DNA of 64,000 bases. Origin: Pseudoclavibacter sp. AY1H1 (GTDB taxonomy: Bacteria; Actinomycetota; Actinomycetes; Actinomycetales; Microbacteriaceae). The position numbers were made by a program, and so were the translations under genes. A model generated the notes under the pieces. The model searched no databases, was not told where the DNA came from, and was given only the letters and a program-made list of their open reading frames with translations. This document shows positions 51,891 to 60,459 of this stretch, piece by piece; the stretch's first letter is position 1, and each line of letters opens with the position of its first letter. Location: positions 124,001 through 188,000 of the forward strand of contig NZ_PSXX01000004.1 of assembly GCF_002931055.1 (NCBI RefSeq). The letters run 5' to 3'.

Positions 51891-52745
51891 TCAGGCGCCC
51901 TCGAACTCCAGCCGGTCGTAGACGACGGGATCCATGACATCGAGGCCCGCGTCGACAGCTTCCCCGTAGACGACCGCTTCCCTGTCATCCCTCTGGCTGC
52001 TCGTGAGCCCCGAGATCCAGTACGCCGTGGCGTGCAGATTCCCCCGAGGCACCCCGAGACCCTCGATGAGGTGGCGGCGGATGCTGCGAACGGTCGCCGA
52101 CTCGGCGGCCAGCCACACCTGCGCATGCGGGGGTACGGTCAGGTTGCGGGCGGCGCTCACGAGGGCGCTCTCCAACCCCTGGGACGACCTCCCGGTGAGC
52201 CAGACGACACGCAGTCGGTCACCCAGCGACTCGATCGCCGCGGAGAGAAGCGCACGATCTTCTGGGTTGCCCGTCTCCGCCAGCAGAGCCACTCGGTGAC
52301 CAGTGGGAAGCGACTCGAGGATGGCGGCGGTTGCGGGGAGAGCGCTGGCGTCGGCGATGAACACGTGCTCTGTGACCCCGTCACCGACGGCGAAATCTCG
52401 CCGGAAGCCGAGGAAGCGCACCCGTTGACCGACCGCGACCGTCTGCGACCAGTCGCTGGCACGACCCGCCTCATGCAGGGCGACGTCGAAGTCGAACTGC
52501 AAGCGCTCTGCCCGGAAATCACGGACCGTGAAGCCCCGGATAAGCGGGTTCGCCTCCGAGCCGATATCAATCTTGAAGGCATCTGCAGGCAGCGGCTCCG
52601 TGTAGTCCGCAAGGCACGCGCCCCCGAGCGTGACCCGTTGGAACCCCGGAGTGAGACGACGGCTCGCGACCACCTCGACGAAGTCGTCGATCAGGATCGC
52701 TCGCCCCTGGGAGAGCTCCCGGATGCGGTCACGGATCGTTGCCAT
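51891..52745 (-). CDS. Siderophore-interacting protein (FAD-dependent ferric-siderophore reductase)
   Basis: The 284-residue protein matches the SIP/ViuB family. The FAD-binding beta-barrel has TPGFQRVTLGGACLADY, IRGFTVRDFRAERLQFDFDV and a GQRVRFLGFRRDF segment. The C-terminal reductase domain has VFIADASALPATAAILE, VWLAAESATVRSIRRHLIEG and AYWISGLTS. It releases iron from imported ferric siderophores in the cytoplasm. It is divergent from the siderophore ABC genes across the DtxR box. The ATG at 52745 lies after a GAAGG; an upstream ATG at 52799 would begin beside the iron box and is less likely. Confidence 0.9.
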   Translation of the reverse strand: MATIRDRIRELSQGRAILIDDFVEVVASRRLTPGFQRVTLGGACLADYTEPLPADAFKIDIGSEANPLIRGFTVRDFRAERLQFDFDVALHEAGRASDWSQTVAVGQRVRFLGFRRDFAVGDGVTEHVFIADASALPATAAILESLPTGHRVALLAETGNPEDRALLSAAIESLGDRLRVVWLTGRSSQGLESALVSAARNLTVPPHAQVWLAAESATVRSIRRHLIEGLGVPRGNLHATAYWISGLTSSQRDDREAVVYGEAVDAGLDVMDPVVYDRLEFEGA

Positions 52746-52804
52746 GAAGGCCTTCGTCTGGGGATGAGAGGCGCCGGACAGGACGCACTCCCACGACACT
52801 GCAC

Positions 52805-52823
52805 TTAGGTTAGCATTCCCTTA
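52805..52823. promoter_or_regulatory. DtxR/IdeR-type iron box
   Basis: TTAGGTTAGCATTCCCTTA matches the DtxR/IdeR consensus (TTAGGTTAGSCTAACCTAA) at 14 of 19 positions, with the left nine exact. It sits between the divergent siderophore-interacting and binding-protein genes, so both directions would be repressed when iron is plentiful. Confidence 0.78.
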
Positions 52824-52877
52824 CATAAGCCTCCGTGACAGCCGTACTGTCCCGCATCAGAGAAAGCCCTCCCCCCA

Positions 52878-53864
52878 ATGACGCTTCCCATTGCGCGCAT
52901 CGCCGCTGTCAGTCTCGCGGCCTTGACCGCCCTCTCCCTCGCGGCCTGCTCGGCACCAACGGAGTCCAGCCCTGCCGCGGGCAACGACAGTTCGGCACTC
53001 TCAGGCGAGTTCCCCCGAACCGTGACGACGATCCAAGGCGATGTCGAACTGACGGAGAAGCCGGAGCGCATCGTCGTCCTCGATTCTCAGAGCGCCGACG
53101 TCGCCGCTGCCCTCGGTGTCGAACCGGTTGCCTACGACATCGGCACGAGCGACAGCCTCGAGACGCTGCCCTGGCTCGACGGGGCCCTGACGGGCTCCTT
53201 CGAACCTGGTCTCATCGGCGCCGACGGCTCACTCGACTTCGAAGCCATCCTGGCAACGGACCCCGATCTGATTGTCGTCGACTACTGGACGGCAGCGGAG
53301 GGAGAGGCCTACGACCGCCTCAGCGCCATCGCGCCGACCCTCACCAGTGACGTCGAAGCCGCGCAGAGCTGGCAGGAACGCACGACCTTCCTCGCGGACG
53401 CGCTCGGAGTCGCCGACCAGGGCGAGCGTGTGATCTCTGAGACGGAAGCCTCCATCACGACAGCAACCGAGGGGCTCTCCGCACTCGATGGCGAAAGCTA
53501 CTCGTACCTCGGCTATTCAGTCGAGCAGGGCGGCTTCTGGTACGGAAACGGGACATGGCTCGAGGACTTCGGGCTCGCCCCCGCCGACGGCCAGGACAAC
53601 AGCCACGAGGAGTTCACCGTCATCTCGCTCGAGAATGTGAGTGACTTCGACTCTGATGTGCTCAGCATCTGGGCGATGACCGACGCAGACAAGGCCGCCC
53701 TCGAAGCGGATGCGCGCTTCCAGGCACTGCCCGCCGTGCAGAGCGGCAAGGTCGTCTGGCTCGACTATGCCCTCGCCGTTGCCACCAACGTGCCCGGCCC
53801 GCTCAGCATCACGTACATGCTCGACGAGGTGACTCCGACCTTCGAGGCAGCCCTTGCCAGCTGA
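52878..53864 (+). CDS. Ferric-siderophore ABC transporter substrate-binding lipoprotein
   Basis: The 328-residue protein has a lipoprotein signal with lipobox LAAC at about residues 21-24, then a Ser/Ala-rich linker. A FecB/FhuD-type binding domain follows (KPERIVVLDSQSADVAAALG, ILATDPDLIVVDYWT, LDGALTGSFEPGLIG, and PGPLSITYMLDEV at the end). It binds the iron complex outside the membrane for the permeases downstream. The gene lies just after the iron box. Its stop overlaps the next gene's TTG start by 11 bp. Confidence 0.93.
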   Translation: MTLPIARIAAVSLAALTALSLAACSAPTESSPAAGNDSSALSGEFPRTVTTIQGDVELTEKPERIVVLDSQSADVAAALGVEPVAYDIGTSDSLETLPWLDGALTGSFEPGLIGADGSLDFEAILATDPDLIVVDYWTAAEGEAYDRLSAIAPTLTSDVEAAQSWQERTTFLADALGVADQGERVISETEASITTATEGLSALDGESYSYLGYSVEQGGFWYGNGTWLEDFGLAPADGQDNSHEEFTVISLENVSDFDSDVLSIWAMTDADKAALEADARFQALPAVQSGKVVWLDYALAVATNVPGPLSITYMLDEVTPTFEAALAS

Positions 53865-54918
53865 GCTCACCGACACGCAAGGGGCGGCGCTGACGGGCGC
53901 TGCCCCTTCCGCTGCGGGCGCGCGACGCCGGATGCGGATGCTCGGTCTCGCAATCGGGGTCGCGCTGCTCCTCGTGACGGTCGTGCTCTCGGTCCTCATC
54001 GGCGCGAAGCCGCTCCCGATCCCGGACATGATCTCGGCGCTGGCGAACCCAGACGGCTCAGAGGCCTCCGAGATCCTCTTCACCTTGCGCATTCCACGAA
54101 CCGTGGTCGGCATCTTCGCGGGCATGGCGCTTGCCGTGTCGGGCGCTCTGATGCAGGCGCTCACGCGCAATCCCCTGGCTGACCCCGGGCTGCTCGGCGT
54201 CAACGCCGGTGCCGCGCTCGCCGTCGCGCTCGGCATAGCGCTTGTCGGCATCACGACGCCGAGCGAGTACAGCGTTTTCTCGTTCGTGGGCGCCGTCGTT
54301 GCGACGCTCGTGGTGCTAGCCATCGGCCGCACGGGAAGATACGGCGCCTCCCCCGCTCGGCTCGTCCTCGCGGGCGTCGCCCTAGCCGCGGTCTTCTCCG
54401 GCATCAGCATGGCCCTCACCATGCTCTTTCCCCTTGTCTTCGCGGGCTACCGCGCCTGGACCGTCGGGTCGCTGGTCGGGCACGACCTGCTCGGTGCCAT
54501 GCCAGTTCTGCCCGTCATCGTGGTCGGCCTCATCGTCGCGGTCTGCATCAGTCGCGGTCTGGGAGCGCTCTCGCTCGGCGACGATCATGCGCGCGCGCTC
54601 GGAACGCGGGTGCGGCTCGTCCGCGGGGCCGCGCTCGTGTCGGTGACGCTGCTCGCGGGATGCGCCACGGCGCTCATCGGGCCGGTTGCGTTCATCGGAC
54701 TCATGATCCCGCACGTCGTACGGAGGTTCACGGGGCCGAGCCAGCCCTGGATCCTCGCCTCGTCACTCATCTACGGACCGGCGGTGCTGCTCGCCGCAGA
54801 CATCCTCGGCCGGGTCGTCGCGCAGCCAGGCGAATACCCCGTCGCGTTCATGATGGCGATCATCGGCGCGCCCGTGCTGATCGCGATGATGGCCAGGCGC
54901 CGGGTGATCTCGCTGTGA
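53854..54918 (+). CDS. Ferric-siderophore ABC transporter permease (FecCD family)
   Basis: The 354-residue protein has a polar N-terminal tail then about nine to ten membrane helices. FecCD-family motifs are clear: LRIPRTVVGIFAGMALAVSGALMQALTRNPLADPGLLGV, SLGDDHARALGTRVRL and IGPVAFIGLMIPHVVRRFTG. The TTG at 53854 is the start that best fits; it overlaps the upstream stop. It pairs with the permease that follows to form the importer channel. Confidence 0.92.
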   Translation: MPAELTDTQGAALTGAAPSAAGARRRMRMLGLAIGVALLLVTVVLSVLIGAKPLPIPDMISALANPDGSEASEILFTLRIPRTVVGIFAGMALAVSGALMQALTRNPLADPGLLGVNAGAALAVALGIALVGITTPSEYSVFSFVGAVVATLVVLAIGRTGRYGASPARLVLAGVALAAVFSGISMALTMLFPLVFAGYRAWTVGSLVGHDLLGAMPVLPVIVVGLIVAVCISRGLGALSLGDDHARALGTRVRLVRGAALVSVTLLAGCATALIGPVAFIGLMIPHVVRRFTGPSQPWILASSLIYGPAVLLAADILGRVVAQPGEYPVAFMMAIIGAPVLIAMMARRRVISL

Positions 54919-55982
54919 ACGAGGGCGGCGGCTCCAGGCCCGAGACCACGCCCACGGGCACGCTGGTCCTGCGGCGGGCGGCCCTCAGCATCCGCGTCCG
55001 CATCCGCACCCTTATCGTCGGCGCATGCCTGGTCGCCGCGATCGTCCTTCTCGGCGTCACTGCCCTCTGCGTCGGCAGCCTCGTCCTCTCACCCGGCGAG
55101 GTCCTCGCTGCCCTCCTCGGGCAGGGCGACAGCCGCAGCCAGCTCGTGGTGATGGAATGGCGGCTCCCCAGGGTTCTGGCTGCCGTCGTGTTCGGCGCGG
55201 CCCTCGGCGCAAGCGGCGCGCTCTTCCAATCGCTGACGAGGAACCCCCTCGGCAGCCCCGACGTCCTCGGCTTCGATGCCGGGGCGGTCACCGGGGCCCT
55301 CGTCGCGACTCTGGTGCTCGGCGCGGGGCAGACCGGCCTCACCATCGGCGCCCTCGTCGGCGGTCTCGCCACGGCCGTGGTCGTAGCGGCATTCGGCCTG
55401 TCATCTGGGAGCGGCAGCATCCGCCTGATCGTCGTCGGCATCGGCATGAGCGCCATGTTGCTCGCGATCAACCAACTGCTCATCCAGCGCGCCGAGCTCG
55501 AGGAAGCGATGCGCGCAAGCTCGTGGACGCTCGGGAGCCTCGCTTCGATCGGCTGGGAGCGCCTGGTGCCAGCGACCTGCGTCATCGCCGTGCTCCTCGT
55601 GCTGGCCGTTCTGGCAGCCCGACCCGGTCGAATGCTCGAGCTCCACAACGATGCGGCCGCGGCGTTCGGGGTCAGCGTCCGCCCCGTCCGACTCGCCCTT
55701 CTCGCCATCGGCGTGGCGCTGGTCGCCGTGCCGGTGGCGGTGGCCGGGCCGATCGCGTTCGTTGCGCTCACCGCTCCACACCTGGCACGCCAGCTGACCC
55801 GGGTCGGACCGCTCGCCGTGCTGCCCGCCGCGCTCATGGGTTCACTCGTCCTGCTGGGCGCGGACGTGGCCGTCCTCGTCGCCCCCACCACGTCGAGCCT
55901 GCCCGTGAGCATCGCCACGCTCGTGCTCGGCGGGAGCTACTTCATCTGGCTGCTCATCAACGAATGGAGGCACGCGCGATGA
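54915..55982 (+). CDS. Ferric-siderophore ABC transporter permease (FecCD family)
   Basis: The 355-residue protein has a membrane helix near residue 40 (IVGACLVAAIVLLGVTALCV) and matching FecCD motifs: WRLPRVLAAVVFGAALGASGALFQSLTRNPLGSPDVLGF, AFGVSVRPVRLALLAIG and AGPIAFVALTAPHLARQL. It forms the second half of the channel. Its GTG start at 54915 overlaps the stop of the first permease by GTGA. ATGA coupling follows to the ATPase. Confidence 0.92.
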   Translation: MNEGGGSRPETTPTGTLVLRRAALSIRVRIRTLIVGACLVAAIVLLGVTALCVGSLVLSPGEVLAALLGQGDSRSQLVVMEWRLPRVLAAVVFGAALGASGALFQSLTRNPLGSPDVLGFDAGAVTGALVATLVLGAGQTGLTIGALVGGLATAVVVAAFGLSSGSGSIRLIVVGIGMSAMLLAINQLLIQRAELEEAMRASSWTLGSLASIGWERLVPATCVIAVLLVLAVLAARPGRMLELHNDAAAAFGVSVRPVRLALLAIGVALVAVPVAVAGPIAFVALTAPHLARQLTRVGPLAVLPAALMGSLVLLGADVAVLVAPTTSSLPVSIATLVLGGSYFIWLLINEWRHAR

Positions 55983-56773
55983 CCACACCACGGCTCGCCG
56001 CTGACGGAGCTCGACTCAGCTACGGCGGCAAGGTTGTCAGCGAGCATCTCACCGTCGCTATCCCGGACGGGTCGTTCACCGTCATCGTGGGCGCGAACGC
56101 GTGCGGCAAGTCAACGCTCCTGAGGGCCCTCGCCCGCCTGCTACCCACGACCGAGGGGGCAGTCGTCCTCGACGGGCGCAACATCCTGTCTCTTCCCACG
56201 CGCGAGGTCGCGAAGACCATCGGGTTGCTCCCGCAGACATCGGTTGCTCCGGACGGCATCACGGTCGCCGACCTCGTCGCCCACGGCCGCTACCCGCACC
56301 AGCGAATGCTGAAGCAGTGGAGTGCGGCAGACGCGGCTGCAGTGGATGAGGCGTTGGAGCTGACGGAGACCGCCGCTCTTGCGGACCGGTTCGTCGACGA
56401 GCTCTCGGGTGGGCAACGACAACGCGCGTGGATCGCCATGGCACTGGCCCAGGAGACCCCGTACCTGCTGCTCGACGAACCCACCACGTATCTCGACATC
56501 GCGCATCAGATCGACGTGCTGGAACTGTGCGCTGCGTTGAACCGCCGGGGGCGCACGCTTGTGGCAGTGCTGCACGATCTCAACCACGCGGCCCGCTACG
56601 CAACCCACCTCATCGCCTTGAAGGACGGATCGCTGGTCGCCGAGGGCAACCCCCGTGAGGTCGTGTCGGCCGAGTTCGTGCAGGAGGTCTTCGGCGTCGA
56701 GTCGACGATCCTCAGCGATCCTTACTCGGGTTCTCCCCTCGTCGTGCCTGCGGGGCGCAGCGTCAAGGCCTGA
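55979..56773 (+). CDS. Ferric-siderophore ABC transporter ATP-binding protein
   Basis: The 264-residue ATPase has Walker A IVGANACGKSTLLRAL (with Ala-Cys in the loop), Q-loop LLPQTSVAPDGITVADLV, signature ELSGGQRQRAWIAMALA, Walker B LLLDEPTTYLDIAHQ and switch His in VLHDLNHAARYA. This is the FepC/FecE type. It drives siderophore import through the two permeases. The 3' end overlaps the convergent MFS gene by 11 bp. Confidence 0.94.
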   Translation: MTTPRLAADGARLSYGGKVVSEHLTVAIPDGSFTVIVGANACGKSTLLRALARLLPTTEGAVVLDGRNILSLPTREVAKTIGLLPQTSVAPDGITVADLVAHGRYPHQRMLKQWSAADAAAVDEALELTETAALADRFVDELSGGQRQRAWIAMALAQETPYLLLDEPTTYLDIAHQIDVLELCAALNRRGRTLVAVLHDLNHAARYATHLIALKDGSLVAEGNPREVVSAEFVQEVFGVESTILSDPYSGSPLVVPAGRSVKA

Positions 56774-57986
56774 CGTCGGAGCCTGACCGACCGGATACGC
56801 CGCCCCGCAGCGCGCCAGCAGCAACCAAGCTGCAGACCACGAACACTCCGGCCCCGGTGGCGACCGGTATCGCGAGGTCGACCTCCCCCAGGAGCCCGCC
56901 CATCGTCGCCCCGATGGCAAGCCCCAGGAGACCGAGCACGCGCGTGCTGGCGCCCACGCGTCCGAGCAGCTCGTCCGGGATGAGGCGCTGGCGGAGGGAC
57001 TGCGAGCAGATGTTCCAGACCGTCGCGTGCAGGATGTAGAGCGCCAAGAGCACGCCGGCGACGATCGGGTTCGTCGTGAGGCACAGTCCACCGAGCGTCA
57101 GCGCCCCCAGCGCCAGACTTGCCACGATCGTCCATCGGTATCCGAGCCACGTGCGAAGCCGGGCTGCGAGGAAGGAGCCGAGCAAGCCGCCGAGGGCCGA
57201 CGCGGCGAGCAGCAAGCCGTATCCGGTGCTGTCCAGGCCGAGGCGCTCCTCGGCGAACAGCACGAGAATCGAGAAGGGCAGCATGTAGCCGATGCTCGCG
57301 AGCGCTCCGATGAGCGCAAGGCTCCCGACCACACGGTGGCGTGCCAGCCAGGCGATGCCCTCACGCACCTCGACGGAGACCGAACGTCGTGCGTCGCGCG
57401 CATCCGATCCTGGCCTCGACAGTCGCCGAATCGGCAGCGCGAGGGCGACGAGGCCCGCGACAGCCCACAGCCCACCCATCGCGAAGACAGGGGCCGCTGC
57501 GGCGAGGGCGAACAGCAATCCCCCGAGGGGAGGACCAGCGAACTCGTCCGCGACGAGCTGCGCCGCCGCGACCCTCCCGTTCGCGGAATCGAGTCGCTCT
57601 CGGTCGACAAGCGACGGCAGCATGGCCGATGCGGCGTTGTCCGCCGCGCTCTCCAACGTCGCGACCACCCCCATCGCTGCATACAGAACCATGAGGGAGG
57701 AGAAGCCGAGCTGGATCGCCAGGGCGAGCCCCAGCAGGGCGCAGCCGCGCAGCACGTTCGCCGCGACGATCAGGGTCCGGCGGTCGACCCGATCGACCCA
57801 GACGCCGATGGGCAGCGCGACCAGGAGGCGGACCAGGGCGTAGAGCGTCGCCAAGCCCGCGACGAGGCGCGGGTCGTCGGTGACCGAGGCGGCCAGCAGC
57901 GGCATCGACACGAACGCGATGCCGTCTGCCAGGTTCGACAGGGCGTTCGCGCTCCAGAGCACACGAAATCCGCGACCGAGTGGCAT
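56763..57986 (-). CDS. MFS transporter, EntS-like (MFS_3)
   Basis: The 407-residue protein has 12 membrane segments. It begins GRGFRVLWSANALSNLADGIA, includes LVALPIGVWVDRVDRRTLIVAA and matches the MFS_3 group, which contains the enterobactin exporter EntS. It lies next to the siderophore uptake genes on the opposite strand, so export of a siderophore or related compound is plausible. No siderophore biosynthesis gene is present in this window. Drug efflux is an alternative. Confidence 0.88.
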   Translation of the reverse strand: MPLGRGFRVLWSANALSNLADGIAFVSMPLLAASVTDDPRLVAGLATLYALVRLLVALPIGVWVDRVDRRTLIVAANVLRGCALLGLALAIQLGFSSLMVLYAAMGVVATLESAADNAASAMLPSLVDRERLDSANGRVAAAQLVADEFAGPPLGGLLFALAAAAPVFAMGGLWAVAGLVALALPIRRLSRPGSDARDARRSVSVEVREGIAWLARHRVVGSLALIGALASIGYMLPFSILVLFAEERLGLDSTGYGLLLAASALGGLLGSFLAARLRTWLGYRWTIVASLALGALTLGGLCLTTNPIVAGVLLALYILHATVWNICSQSLRQRLIPDELLGRVGASTRVLGLLGLAIGATMGGLLGEVDLAIPVATGAGVFVVCSLVAAGALRGGVSGRSGSDVRP

Positions 57987-57995
57987 CCGGGAAGC

Positions 57996-58553
57996 CTACC
58001 GATGCGTGGCTTGCCTGATATCCCTCACCAAGCGCGGAGTCCGAAAGCGTCGCACCTCTGGCAGCCAGGCCCGGGCCGGGTAGCTCAGCCGCACGACGAA
58101 GTAGTTGAGGTACTCGACGGTCCCAAATGCCCATGTGAACAGGACGAGCACCGCGACCAGCCAGGAGCTGGGCCACCAGGCCACGATGCCGACGAGGCCG
58201 CCGACGAGCACCGCGAGGTTCAGCCACTTCAGCACCCAGAACGTGCGCGCGAGCCCGACGGGCATCCTTGAGGTGCCGACCCAGCGGCGGGCGAGCAGCC
58301 AGTACGAACCACCGTGCAGGAGCACAAGCAGCAGGGGTGCGAGCGCCGACCAGAACGCGGCCACGTCACTGCCCGACGGCAAGATGGGTGGCACGGCCCA
58401 CACGCCCAGCATCGTGAAGGTCAGGACCGACGCCAGCTCGCCGGTGCCGAGCGAGAAGTACTGGCGGCGGGCCGCGTCGCGCAGCCCGGGCAGCGAACCG
58501 CTGGGTCGGGACGGACTCGCCCCGTCGAAGCCCGGCGTCCGACGATCCGTCAC
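57996..58553 (-). CDS. Four-helix membrane protein of unknown function
   Basis: The 185-residue protein has a polar N-terminal region (SFDGASP-like, about residues 1-35), four hydrophobic helices (LASVLTFTMLGVWAVPPIL, WSALAPLLLVLLHGGSYWLL, VLKWLNLAVLVGGLVGIVAW, WLVAVLVLFTWAFGTVEYL) and a basic tail. No family is recognised. Its ATG overlaps the LacI stop by ATGA, so it is the fourth gene of the catabolic operon. The WWxSSWL-VAVLV and tail Arg cluster suggest a typical small integral membrane protein. Confidence 0.72.
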   Translation of the reverse strand: MTDRRTPGFDGASPSRPSGSLPGLRDAARRQYFSLGTGELASVLTFTMLGVWAVPPILPSGSDVAAFWSALAPLLLVLLHGGSYWLLARRWVGTSRMPVGLARTFWVLKWLNLAVLVGGLVGIVAWWPSSWLVAVLVLFTWAFGTVEYLNYFVVRLSYPARAWLPEVRRFRTPRLVRDIRQATHR

Positions 58554-59626
58554 CTCGAGCGCCCGACCGAGTTGCCATTGCTGGTGCTGCTGCGCACGAC
58601 GAGCCTCGTCGGCAGGATGCGGTGCTCCCCGCTCCGCGGCTGCTCGCCTTCGGCGCTCGCGTCGACGCGCCCCACCACCATCTCGACGGCCGCGGATGCG
58701 AGCTGCGCCGGGTCCTGCGCGAGGCTTGTGAGCTGCAGGTACGGCAGCTCGGCCTGCTCGGAGTCGTCGAAGCCGACCACGGCCAGGTCCTCGGGAACAC
58801 GTTTGCCGAGGAGGCGCGCCTGAGCGACGACGCCCTGCGCGCTCCGGTCGTTGAAGGCGACAACCGCGGTGGCGTCCGGGTAGCGCGCCAGCGCCTCCTC
58901 GATCACCTTCGCGCCGGCGGCCTCGGAAGCTCCGCCCGCGACGATCGCGACCTGGTCGCCGAGCCCGGCAGCAGCCGTGGCGGTGAGGAACGTAGTCGTG
59001 CGCACCTCATCACCCGAGACGCCAGGCGCCCCGAGGTACAGGATGCGCGAGTGCCCGCGCTCGTGCAGGTGCCGCACCGCCAGCTCCATGCCGCGCGCGT
59101 CGTCCATGGACACGCTGTCGAACGACGCCGACGAGTACTGGCTGGCGACCGTGACGACGGGGACCTCCTCGGCGATGCGTTCGAGCTGCTCCTCGGGCAG
59201 CGACGCTCCGAGCAGGACGAGCCCCTCGACCCGCTCCCCCAGCAGCGCCTCGATCGCATCCGCCTCGCCCCGCCGCTTCGTGACCGCGGCGAGCGACACG
59301 TTGTACCCAGCAGACCGGGCCGCGAGCTGGAGCTCGTCGATGAGCTCGCCGTGGAACGGCTGCGCCGCGTGGAAGACGATGCCGACGAGGCGCGAACGGC
59401 CCTGCTTGAGCATCCTCGCCCGCTCGTCTCGCCGGTACCCGAGACGGGCCGCGACCTCGAGGACATGCGCGCGAGACTCCGGGCTCGCGCCGGGCACGTC
59501 ACGCATGACAATCGACACGAGCGGCTGCGAGACGCCAGCCGCGTCGGCGACGTCGCGCATCGTGACGCGCTTGCCGCCGCCCGGTCTCGCCGGGCGGCGG
59601 GCGTCTCGTGCGTCAACGTCGCTCAT
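58550..59626 (-). CDS. LacI-family transcriptional regulator
   Basis: The 358-residue protein has a LacI helix-turn-helix (VTMRDVADAAGVSQPLVSIV, residues about 21-40) and hinge (ARLGYRRDERARMLKQGRS). A sugar-binding domain follows (LVGIVFHAAQPFHGELIDEL, GLVLLGASLP, VVAFNDRSAQGVV and VPEDLAVVGFDDSEQAELPY). It is translationally coupled to its neighbours by ATGA. It likely represses the catabolic operon and the divergent sugar porter through the two CTAG-type sites at 61538-61575. The effector should be the pathway substrate. Confidence 0.94.
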   Translation of the reverse strand: MSDVDARDARRPARPGGGKRVTMRDVADAAGVSQPLVSIVMRDVPGASPESRAHVLEVAARLGYRRDERARMLKQGRSRLVGIVFHAAQPFHGELIDELQLAARSAGYNVSLAAVTKRRGEADAIEALLGERVEGLVLLGASLPEEQLERIAEEVPVVTVASQYSSASFDSVSMDDARGMELAVRHLHERGHSRILYLGAPGVSGDEVRTTTFLTATAAAGLGDQVAIVAGGASEAAGAKVIEEALARYPDATAVVAFNDRSAQGVVAQARLLGKRVPEDLAVVGFDDSEQAELPYLQLTSLAQDPAQLASAAVEMVVGRVDASAEGEQPRSGEHRILPTRLVVRSSTSNGNSVGRSR

Positions 59627-60459
59627 ACCTCGATGCTAAAGGCCTCCCGGAACCTGCGGAGCGCGAGGTCGGAGTCACCGGACGCGAAGGCCTCCATCGC
59701 GACGACCCCGCGGTAGCCGAGCTCGTCGAGTTCCCGAGCGACCCGCGGGTAGTGGATCTCGCCCGTTCCCGGCTCGCAGCGCCCTGGCACATCCGCGACC
59801 TGGATCTCGCCGATGTAGGGCAGCGCGCGCCCACACAGGTCGACGAGGTCACCCTCGCCGACCTGCGCGTGGTAAAGGTCGAGGTTGAGCCGGAGGTGCG
59901 GGCTGTCGACCGCAGCGACGAGTGCGATCGTGTCGCTCGCCCGGTTGAACGGCACGCCGGGGTGGTCGACGGCGTGGTTGAGGTTCTCGAGGGTGAACAC
60001 CTTGCCGTACTCCTCGCCGAGCTTCGCGAGGCGCTCCAGCGTGCGCAGGGCCGCGAGCCAATCAGCCGGAGTGGTGTGCGCGCTCGGACGCACGGGCAGG
60101 CCGTTGGCGTCGAGGCCCGTCCCGTGGATCACGAGTCGCGGCACGTCCAGCACCTGGGCCGCCTCGAGCGACTCGCGCGCCGTGGCGACGATCGCGTCGG
60201 CCCCGTCCGGGTCGATGAGCTCTCCGCGAATGTACCCAGACATGGAGCCGAACGTCGCGCCGGTCGCGACGAGCGCATCCAGGTCCTTCTCCCACCACCG
60301 CCAGATCTCGACCTCGAAGCCGGCCTCATCGATGCGCCGCACCCGCTCCTCGAACGGGAGGTCGAGGAACAGCATCTCCGCGCAGGCGGCGAGCACGAAC
60401 GGCGACTCGGCGGCGCCCGAACCAGCGCCCGAGCCAGCGCCGGCGACGGCCCCGCTCAT
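59623..60459 (-). CDS. TIM-barrel sugar isomerase/epimerase-like protein
   Basis: The 278-residue protein has a Gly/Ala/Ser-rich leader (GAVAGAGSGAGSGAA) then an AP-endonuclease-2-type TIM barrel with LPFEERVRRIDEAGFEVEIW, GATFGSMSGYI, metal-ligand regions VFTLENLNH, LNLDLYHAQVGEGDL, and IQVADVPGRCEPGTGEI. The layout fits hydroxypyruvate isomerase or inosose isomerase/dehydratase-like enzymes. It overlaps the oxidoreductase gene and the LacI gene by 4 bp each. Context with an inositol-type dehydrogenase and porter suggests a polyol pathway step. Confidence 0.85.
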   Translation of the reverse strand: MSGAVAGAGSGAGSGAAESPFVLAACAEMLFLDLPFEERVRRIDEAGFEVEIWRWWEKDLDALVATGATFGSMSGYIRGELIDPDGADAIVATARESLEAAQVLDVPRLVIHGTGLDANGLPVRPSAHTTPADWLAALRTLERLAKLGEEYGKVFTLENLNHAVDHPGVPFNRASDTIALVAAVDSPHLRLNLDLYHAQVGEGDLVDLCGRALPYIGEIQVADVPGRCEPGTGEIHYPRVARELDELGYRGVVAMEAFASGDSDLALRRFREAFSIEV

